A stretch of DNA of 11,103 nt from Kiritimatiellia bacterium (GTDB lineage: Bacteria > Verrucomicrobiota > Kiritimatiellia > RFP12 > DVOR01), in assembly GCA_017548245.1 (NCBI GenBank), contig JAFYMU010000007.1:1-11103 (forward strand). Reading direction: 5' to 3'. The notes beneath the pieces are model-generated. The model searched no databases. It saw only the letters and a list, made by a program, of their open reading frames with translations, and was not told the origin of the DNA. Below, piece by piece: positions 6,359-11,103 of this stretch. Positions within the stretch are counted from its first letter, which is position 1. Every line of letters starts with the position of its first letter. Made by a program: the position numbers and the translations under genes.

Positions 6359-8098
6359 TTAGTTCTGGCCGGGCTGCCATTCTTCAGAGGAAGCGAAAGC
6401 TTCTTCGAAAGCATTGGCGAATGCGCCGAGCTGGGTGGTTGCGCTAGCGTCGGTATCGACTTCGGCGGTGAGACGAGCCACTTCGCCTTCGTCCATGCTG
6501 ACAGCCTTGATCGAGAGACCGATGCGGCGTTCGTCGCGGTCAATCTTCACGATGCGAGCTTCCACTTCCTGGCCCACCTTGAGTGCGTCACGCACCTTTT
6601 CGATGTGCTGGTCAGAGATCTGGGAGATGTGCACGAGACCATCCACGCCGTCTTCCAATTCGATGAATGCACCGAAGGAAGCGATCTTGGAGACCTTACC
6701 CTTAACGATCTGGCCGATCTGGTAGGTCGAAGCGATGGAGCTCCAAGGATCGGTCTGAGCCTGCTTGAGGCCCAAGCTGATGCGCTGGTTCTGGGTGTCG
6801 ATTTCGAGCACGATGGCTTCAACCGGCTGGCCCTTCTGGAGCACTTCGGAAGGATGGTTGATCTTGCGGGTCCAGGACATGTCGGACACGTGAATCATGC
6901 CGTCAATGCCTTCTTCCATTTCCACGAATGCGCCGTAGGTGGTGAAGTTACGCACCTTACCGGTGATACGCGAACCGACCGGGTAACGATCCTGGACGGT
7001 GTCCCACGGATTGGCTTCGGTCTGGCGGATGCCGAGGGCGATCTTCTGGTTCTGAGAATCGATGCTCAATACCATCACGTTCACTTCGTCGCCAACGCTG
7101 AGCACGTCAGCAGCGCGGTTCACGCGCTTCGTCCAGCTGAATTCAGAAACGTGGACGAGGCCTTCGATGCCAGGTTCGAGTTCAACGAATGCGCCATAAG
7201 GAGCAATGTTGACAACCTTACCGCGGAGGCGGGATTCCACAGGATAACGGTTTTCGATGTCGTCCCAAGGATTGTTCTGAGCCTGCTTGAGGCCGAGGGA
7301 GACGCGTTCGCGTTCCAAGTCGACTTCGAGGATCATCACATCGAGTTCCTGGCCGTTCTTGAGGAGTTCGGACGGGTGCTTGATGCGGCCCCAGCTCATA
7401 TCGGTGATGTGGAGCAAGCCATCCATGCCATCGAGGTCCACGAATGCACCGAAGTCGGTGATGTTCTTGACCTTACCGTGGACGATCTGACCCTTCTGGA
7501 GGGTTTCGAGGAGAGCGTGCTTCTTCTCAGCCATCTGGCTTTCGAGGAGTTCACGACGCGAGACGATGATGTTGCGGCGTTCGTCGGAAATCTTGATGAT
7601 GGTGAAATCCAATGCCGTATCGGTGATGTAGATGTCCAAGTCGCGGGAGGGGTTGACGTCGACCTGAGAGCCGGGGAGGAATGCATCCACGCCGTCGACA
7701 GCCACGATCAAGCCGCCACGAACCTTGCTCTTGATGACGCCAGAAACCGTGTCGCCTTCTTTGTACTTGGCGAGGATAGCTTCCCAGCGGATCTTTTCGT
7801 CGGCCTGGCGCTTGGAGACCACGACCATGCCGTTTTCACCTTCGAGGTCGATCAAGAGGACATCGAATTCATCACCGATGTTCACTGCGTCGACGTCTTC
7901 GAACTCATTAGCGGGGACAGAGCCGGCAGACTTGCAGCCGATATCGACGAGCACTTCGTTGCCGCGCTTTCCGGTGACCTTACCCTTCACGATCGAGCCA
8001 GCAGCGGGAACGCTGTTCTGCTGAGCGAGGGCAGCAATCAATTCATCATAGAGACCACCGGTCTTTTCGACCGCCTTCTGAGGTTTGCGAATAGCCAT
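6359..8098 (-). CDS. rpsA: 30S ribosomal protein S1
   Basis: S1 binds mRNA on the small ribosomal subunit and helps unfold and dock transcripts with weak ribosome binding sites. The 579-aa protein has six S1/OB-fold repeats at about 34-97, 115-182, 202-272, 289-359, 376-446 and 461-532. Repeats 3-6 are the canonical RNA-binding type (GKVKNITDFGAFVDLDG, GLLHITDMSW and close copies), linked by NPWDDIENRYPV-like segments; repeats 1 and 2 are divergent, as in the ribosome-anchoring part of S1. An acidic Ala/Glu-rich tail ends the protein; length and domain number match Gram-negative S1. Codons are strongly biased, as expected for a highly expressed gene, and two linker segments share an 18-bp identical DNA stretch (6755-6772, 7277-7294). 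The gene stands alone, without a cmk neighbour, between its own promoter and terminator. Only a weak AGAAAG precedes the ATG, as is typical of rpsA. Confidence 0.97.
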   Translation of the reverse strand: MAIRKPQKAVEKTGGLYDELIAALAQQNSVPAAGSIVKGKVTGKRGNEVLVDIGCKSAGSVPANEFEDVDAVNIGDEFDVLLIDLEGENGMVVVSKRQADEKIRWEAILAKYKEGDTVSGVIKSKVRGGLIVAVDGVDAFLPGSQVDVNPSRDLDIYITDTALDFTIIKISDERRNIIVSRRELLESQMAEKKHALLETLQKGQIVHGKVKNITDFGAFVDLDGMDGLLHITDMSWGRIKHPSELLKNGQELDVMILEVDLERERVSLGLKQAQNNPWDDIENRYPVESRLRGKVVNIAPYGAFVELEPGIEGLVHVSEFSWTKRVNRAADVLSVGDEVNVMVLSIDSQNQKIALGIRQTEANPWDTVQDRYPVGSRITGKVRNFTTYGAFVEMEEGIDGMIHVSDMSWTRKINHPSEVLQKGQPVEAIVLEIDTQNQRISLGLKQAQTDPWSSIASTYQIGQIVKGKVSKIASFGAFIELEDGVDGLVHISQISDQHIEKVRDALKVGQEVEARIVKIDRDERRIGLSIKAVSMDEGEVARLTAEVDTDASATTQLGAFANAFEEAFASSEEWQPGQN

Positions 8099-8119
8099 TT
8101 GGCTTTGCTTTCTGTTTAA

Positions 8120-8228
8120 CGGGCGCGCTCCTCATTGCCGTGTCACGCGGACAATTGGTGGCGTTGGGGTGGTTAAGCGCCCGGTTGTTAATGACAATCC
8201 TTCTCCCAACGCAGGAAAAGGAGCGCGC
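8120..8228 (-). promoter_or_regulatory. Structured 5' leader of rpsA (candidate autoregulatory RNA)
   Basis: Complementary segments, minus strand 5' to 3': outer arm GCGCGCTCCT (8228-8219) pairs with AGGAGCGCGC (8132-8123); GCGTTGGG (8212-8205, read CGTTGGG-like) is best stated as 8212-8205 pairing with 8168-8161 over 8 bp; a bulged 7-bp hairpin AUUG-U-CCG / CGG-CAAU spans 8155-8134 directly before the outer 3' arm. Together they make a branched fold covering nearly the whole leader. GGA triplets lie between the stems (8206-8204, 8200-8198). A competing 7-bp pairing joins 8183-8177 (CGGGCGC) to 8126-8120 (GCGCCCG). The predicted transcript start (about 8222-8224) would cut the outer stem to about 6 bp, which weakens but does not remove it. 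Fold and function are inferred. Confidence 0.5.
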
Positions 8229-8258
8229 ATTGTAGCATGATTTGGTTCGGCTTTGCAA
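8229..8258 (-). promoter_or_regulatory. Sigma-70-type promoter of rpsA
   Basis: Extended -10 TGCTACAAT with hexamer TACAAT at 8229-8234 (5 of 6), 18-bp spacer, -35 TTGCAA at 8253-8258 (4 of 6). The predicted start near 8222-8224 leaves a leader of roughly 125 nt before the rpsA ATG. Confidence 0.7.
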
Positions 8259-8263
8259 GAAAA

Positions 8264-8275
8264 ATACGCGCGTAT
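8264..8275. promoter_or_regulatory. 12-bp perfect palindrome just upstream of the rpsA -35
   Basis: ATACGCGCGTAT is self-complementary over all 12 bases and lies 5 bp upstream of the -35 hexamer, in the 41 bp between the arsR terminator and the rpsA promoter. Position and symmetry suit a dimeric regulator, but no regulator is identified and chance is possible. Confidence 0.35.
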
Positions 8276-8299
8276 ACGTGTGTAAGGGCCACTGAAACG

Positions 8300-8339
8300 A
8301 AAAAAGAGGACCTTGCTCGCGGAGCAGGGCCCTCTTTTT
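8300..8339 (-). terminator. Long-stem terminator of the ArsR-type gene
   Basis: Arms 8301-8309 and 8331-8339 pair over 9 bp (AAAAAGAGG/CCTCTTTTT). After one A-C mismatch a further 8 pairs (8311-8318 with 8322-8329, one G-T) close a 3-nt loop. On the minus strand it ends in T6 (8305-8300), 14 nt after the stop codon. The hairpin is symmetric enough to work in both directions, but no plus-strand gene needs it. Confidence 0.9.
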
Positions 8340-8352
8340 GACAGTTACTGCG

Positions 8353-8952
8353 TTACTTCGCGCAGAGCGTGATTTCTGGAATCGCGTCAAGTTCGTTTGG
8401 CGTTTCTGCCTCGTTGGGTTCTTGGCAGCGACACGCTTTAGAACAACGGCTGCACTCAATGTGGTGGACCACCGTCGGGTGTGCAAAGAGTTGCGAAGGG
8501 GGTGGCGGGGGAGGTGTGGGCAGGAAGGGCGAAGGCCGACGAATGACGTAAGGGGCAAGCGAAAAGAGAAGTGCCGAGAGGGAACACGAGAGGATGAGGA
8601 TGGTGGAGAGAAGGGTGTTCGGCAACTTGTCTTTGCGACGATGCTTGGGACGTGTGGTGATGTGAGCGACGGTTTCGTTCGAAAGGGCTGTGCAGAGGTC
8701 TAACACGTAAGGGGTTGCGATGGAGTAGTAGATTTGACGGCCGCGACGTTCATCGTTGATGATACCATACTGGCGAAGCATCGCAAGGTGCTGACTTGTG
8801 GTCGACAAACTCTCATTCGTCTCCGAAGTAATCTCAGCAACGCTCAAAGCACCCTTTGTCAGTAACTCAACAATTAACAAACGGATGGGGTGCCCAAGGG
8901 CCTTAAAAATGTCTGCGCGGAATTGTAATGCCTCGTTTTCGTGATTCTTCAT
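8353..8952 (-). CDS. ArsR-type winged-helix regulator with predicted C-terminal membrane anchor and Cys cluster
   Basis: 199 aa. Residues about 8-95 are an ArsR-family winged-helix DNA-binding domain: FKALGHPIRLLIVELL (16-31), recognition-helix region SLSTTSQHLAMLRQYGII (48-65), and wing ERRGRQIYYSI (68-78). The CxC metal site typical of ArsR/SmtB metal sensors in the recognition helix is absent. After a basic stretch (RPKHRRKDK, 101-109) comes a hydrophobic segment at about 112-137 that looks like one membrane helix. Then follow a proline run (six Pro, 147-152), HH at 163-164, and Cys167, 170, 174 and 176 (C-x2-C-x3-C-x-C), with a last Cys at 197. By the positive-inside rule the DNA-binding domain is cytoplasmic and the Cys cluster outside. 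ATG 8952 has AAGAAGGA (8960-8967) 7 nt upstream and sits in its own transcription unit. Target genes are unknown. Confidence 0.82.
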   Translation of the reverse strand: MKNHENEALQFRADIFKALGHPIRLLIVELLTKGALSVAEITSETNESLSTTSQHLAMLRQYGIINDERRGRQIYYSIATPYVLDLCTALSNETVAHITTRPKHRRKDKLPNTLLSTILILSCSLSALLFSLAPYVIRRPSPFLPTPPPPPPSQLFAHPTVVHHIECSRCSKACRCQEPNEAETPNELDAIPEITLCAK

Positions 8953-8980
8953 CCTCGTTTCCTTCTTCCGAATGAGGCAA

Positions 8981-9009
8981 ATTATAGTATGAACTGCACG
9001 AATTCGCAA
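8981..9009 (-). promoter_or_regulatory. Sigma-70 promoter of the ArsR-type gene
   Basis: Perfect -10 TATAAT at 8981-8986, 17-bp spacer, -35 TTGCGA at 9004-9009 (4 of 6). The predicted start near 8974 gives a leader of about 22 nt containing the strong ribosome binding site. I see no clear inverted repeat over the promoter that would mark an autoregulatory ArsR operator. Confidence 0.78.
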
Positions 9010-9012
9010 GGG

Positions 9013-9047
9013 AAAAAGAAAACCCGGGCAAGGTTACCCGGGTTTTT
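9013..9047 (-). terminator. Rho-independent terminator of the CotH-type gene
   Basis: A 10-bp perfect stem AAAACCCGGG / CCCGGGTTTT (9046-9037 with 9028-9019), 8-nt loop, followed on the minus strand by C and T5. It begins about 21 nt after the stop codon of the CotH-type gene. Confidence 0.92.
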
Positions 9048-9067
9048 CTTGAATACACTGCCGTGGG

Positions 9068-11103
9068 TTAGTTCTCAAACGGCGTCTTCAGGCGCGCCTT
9101 GAAGAACTTCGGCGAGGCATTGCCTTGTGGCTTTAAAGGCATCTTGCCATCGGTGAAGGTGTCGCCCTTGGAGGTCGTTTCCGTCCACGCGTCGTTCAAT
9201 GTCTCCTTTGCCAAGAGTTGGATTTGGCCATTGATGACGCCTTCCTTCACGGTATCCCCCATCTTGATGGATGCCGTCAGGGTGATGTCACCATTGGCAT
9301 CAATGCTGAAGGCGGAGATGAAGAGTTCGGTCTCAGCCGCAAGATTTTCAACAGGCTTCGTGTTCAAGACATAGGCCATGGTGTAGTCCGCGGCGGCCGT
9401 GACCTTCGCGAGGTCGCTTACGGAGAAGGTGCCCTTTTCAATGGCATCGGCAAGCCATGCGGTCACTTCTGCAGGAATGACATTGTCTGTTGCGAGCTCA
9501 CCATCCGCGCGCTTCAAGGTGATGGTGGTGGCGTCTGGATTCGATTCCGGAATCCACGTCTTGTCATCGCCATAGACGGCTAAGCCAATCACGAATTCGG
9601 GTTCGTTGGCTGCCACATAGGCCTTGCGGTCATAGGCGAGCACAAGCGACTTGCCGCCGAGCAACACTGTACCTGGGGGCAATGTGACCACGTCTTCCGA
9701 ATCTTCAGGAAGGCTCTCCACATCCATCAAGCCTTCCACGGTCCAACCGCTGAGGTCAATGGAATCGGTGTTGGGGTTCGTCAAGCGAATGCCACCTGTG
9801 ACCTTTTCCATCACAATCGGTGCAAAGGTTGCGGGGTGGGCGTTGGGAATGCCAGCGTTCTTGCCAGCGGCATAACCCGTTTCCCAAGTGGTGTTATTGA
9901 CCGAATGCGTTTCGTAGAGGTGTTTGCGACGAGGTACCACGTAGTTGTCCCAGAGGTCTTCAAAGGCTTCATCCCAACCCAACGTGTGATTCCAAACGTA
10001 GATCACGGTGCCAGTGTAGGCGTTGCCCCACTTGGCGCGGTCGCGTTCTGCATCGGCGGCAGTGACCTCCTTGAAGAGCTTGACGTAATCCCAGAAAGGC
10101 GTGTCGGCTTGTTCGGTGTTAGGCGCTTTGAGGTATTCGTCCATCAACGTGCGCAAACGGCGCAAGTACATCTGGCGGATATCAGGATTCTGCCAAAGGG
10201 CTTCCACAGCATAGTTGCCATTGCCAACGATTGAACCGTCCACGCGATGCGCGCGAATCTTCCAACCACTATAGAAGGGGTGGGATTTAAAGGAGTCGTC
10301 ATCTGGACGAAGACCTTTACGATTCCATCCGGGATCATCATTATGATAGAACTGACCAAAGGAGAGGTTGTGGTCATAGGCGAGCGGCATCCAAACGTCA
10401 TTACCGTTCTTATCCCAGTAGAGCGAGATGTTTGCCCAGATATCATCGCATTCCTGAGTGATACGTGCCATCGCGAGATAGTTAATCCACGCGGGAATAT
10501 CAAAGGAGTCATAGACGGTGTTCATCAGGACTTTGCGCTTGGCGATGATGTCGTCCGAGAGAGCCGAACCCTTTTCTTCGGCCACAAGTTCGGCCTCGGC
10601 TACCTCTTGCGAGGTGGCGAAGGTCTGTGCCCATGCTTTCAAAGGTGCATACGCTTTTTGACTTGTTTCATCGCCATCGTCTGGCGTCTTCTTTTCAACG
10701 CTCCCAGCAGAGGTGCCGATAGTTGTTGAGATCGTGCCGACATTCTTATAACCATAACCCATCGGGTCAAGGCCATAGTAGTCTTCAATGAGTTCGTCGG
10801 TAAAACGGTTGGAGTGGAAGGCGAGCTGGTAGAATTCGCCATTCAACTGCAACCGAACGGGATAGTGGAACGGTACCTTATTGCCCGCATTGCGCCACAT
10901 ATGGAAGGAGAGGCTCTGACGGATAAAGGTCGGGTCTGCATACTCTGCCGTGAAGGAGGTCTTGCGGATTTCCTTGAGTTTGGTTCCCTTCTTGCCTTCA
11001 AGCATATTCTTGCAGGTGAGCGGTTGACACTTGCTAAAACGCAAACCATGTGACTTCTTTGGGAAGTGCGCCGAGGTGTTGCCACGCAAGTCAATACGCA
11101 CGT
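9068..11103 (-). CDS. CotH kinase family protein with lamin-tail domain (N-terminus outside window)
   Basis: The 677 visible residues start inside the protein: VRIDLRGNTS...FPKKSHGLRF is an internal CotH motif (Arg-Gly-Asn-x-Ser, then the Lys-Lys of the nucleotide-binding part), so the start lies beyond 11103. CotH proteins are atypical protein kinases, known from Bacillus spore coats and widespread in secreted bacterial proteins. The kinase core runs to about residue 320-395. It contains ECDDIWANISLYWD (217-230) and MPLAYDHNLSFG (238-249); Asp243 sits where the metal-binding Asp of the kinase is expected. Residues about 425-535 resemble a lamin-tail domain (IRLTNPNTDSIDLSGWTVEG, then LPPGTVLLGG). 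The last 135 residues resemble the C-terminal module of secreted Verrucomicrobia/Planctomycetes proteins (DYTMAYVLNTKP, a Trp near 655, final KFFKARL). Probably exported; the signal peptide would lie outside the window. A terminator follows. Confidence 0.87.
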   Translation of the reverse strand, partial: VRIDLRGNTSAHFPKKSHGLRFSKCQPLTCKNMLEGKKGTKLKEIRKTSFTAEYADPTFIRQSLSFHMWRNAGNKVPFHYPVRLQLNGEFYQLAFHSNRFTDELIEDYYGLDPMGYGYKNVGTISTTIGTSAGSVEKKTPDDGDETSQKAYAPLKAWAQTFATSQEVAEAELVAEEKGSALSDDIIAKRKVLMNTVYDSFDIPAWINYLAMARITQECDDIWANISLYWDKNGNDVWMPLAYDHNLSFGQFYHNDDPGWNRKGLRPDDDSFKSHPFYSGWKIRAHRVDGSIVGNGNYAVEALWQNPDIRQMYLRRLRTLMDEYLKAPNTEQADTPFWDYVKLFKEVTAADAERDRAKWGNAYTGTVIYVWNHTLGWDEAFEDLWDNYVVPRRKHLYETHSVNNTTWETGYAAGKNAGIPNAHPATFAPIVMEKVTGGIRLTNPNTDSIDLSGWTVEGLMDVESLPEDSEDVVTLPPGTVLLGGKSLVLAYDRKAYVAANEPEFVIGLAVYGDDKTWIPESNPDATTITLKRADGELATDNVIPAEVTAWLADAIEKGTFSVSDLAKVTAAADYTMAYVLNTKPVENLAAETELFISAFSIDANGDITLTASIKMGDTVKEGVINGQIQLLAKETLNDAWTETTSKGDTFTDGKMPLKPQGNASPKFFKARLKTPFEN

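Noticed and set aside
6755..7294. 18-bp direct repeat (6755-6772 and 7277-7294)
   Set aside because: Both copies encode the GLKQAQ linker of successive S1 domains; protein duplication plus codon bias explains it.
6326..8119. Plus-strand open frame of 597 codons opposite rpsA
   Set aside because: It is the mirror image of rpsA, which is certain from six S1 repeats. Strong codon bias removes stops from the opposite frame. The translation has no recognisable domain and no ribosome binding site.
8953..9009. Upstream TTG start at 9009 for the ArsR-type gene
   Set aside because: It would place the start codon inside the -35 element of a near-perfect promoter. ATG 8952 has a strong ribosome binding site.
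11099..11101. GTG at 11101 as start of the CotH-type gene
   Set aside because: The residues right after it are an internal CotH motif, so the N-terminal part must lie outside the window.
1..11103. tRNA, rRNA, CRISPR, insertion sequences, phage or toxin-antitoxin genes
   Set aside because: I saw no repeat arrays, transposase or integrase motifs, or tRNA-like folds. Gene order and strand are uniform and terminators well placed, as in ordinary chromosome.

Overview
The window (about 55% GC by eye) looks like chromosomal DNA of a Gram-negative bacterium, most likely from the Planctomycetota-Verrucomicrobiota-Chlamydiota group, possibly Kiritimatiellota or a relative. The hints are a CotH-type kinase fused to a lamin-tail domain with a C-terminal module typical of such secreted proteins, a secreted GH84 N-acetylglucosaminidase, a Tat-exported M23 peptidase, and a six-domain ribosomal protein S1. 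The GH84 enzyme, whose known bacterial relatives often work on host glycans, would suit an animal-gut habitat. The lineage is inference; no marker here settles it.

All eight genes are on the minus strand, so transcription runs from high to low coordinates. (1) 11103-9068: CotH kinase/lamin-tail protein, cut by the window edge at its N-terminus, closed by a strong terminator. (2) 8952-8353: a small ArsR-type winged-helix protein with its own near-consensus promoter. It carries an unexpected membrane helix, a proline run and a cysteine cluster, and ends in a long hairpin terminator. (3) 8098-6359: rpsA (ribosomal protein S1), alone between its own promoter and terminator, with a leader of about 125 nt full of complementary segments. 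(4) 6223-1924: a tight four-gene run of M23 peptidase, CgeB-like glycosyltransferase, Hsp33 (hslO) and 4-phosphoerythronate dehydrogenase (pdxB). Gaps are 12 bp, 41 bp and a 4-bp overlap, with one candidate promoter at the head. (5) 1813-1: GH84 enzyme, cut at its C-terminus, preceded by a 110-bp gap with no clear terminator or promoter.

Functionally this is a mix of housekeeping (S1, Hsp33, vitamin B6 synthesis) and envelope or secreted functions (M23 peptidase, glycosyltransferase, CotH protein, GH84). There are no tRNA, rRNA, CRISPR or mobile-element signs, and no gene-free stretch longer than about 255 bp. The points most worth following up are the apparently membrane-tethered ArsR regulator with a possible extracytoplasmic Cys cluster, the foldable and possibly bistable rpsA leader, the histone-like basic tail on PdxB, and the extra cysteines in Hsp33.
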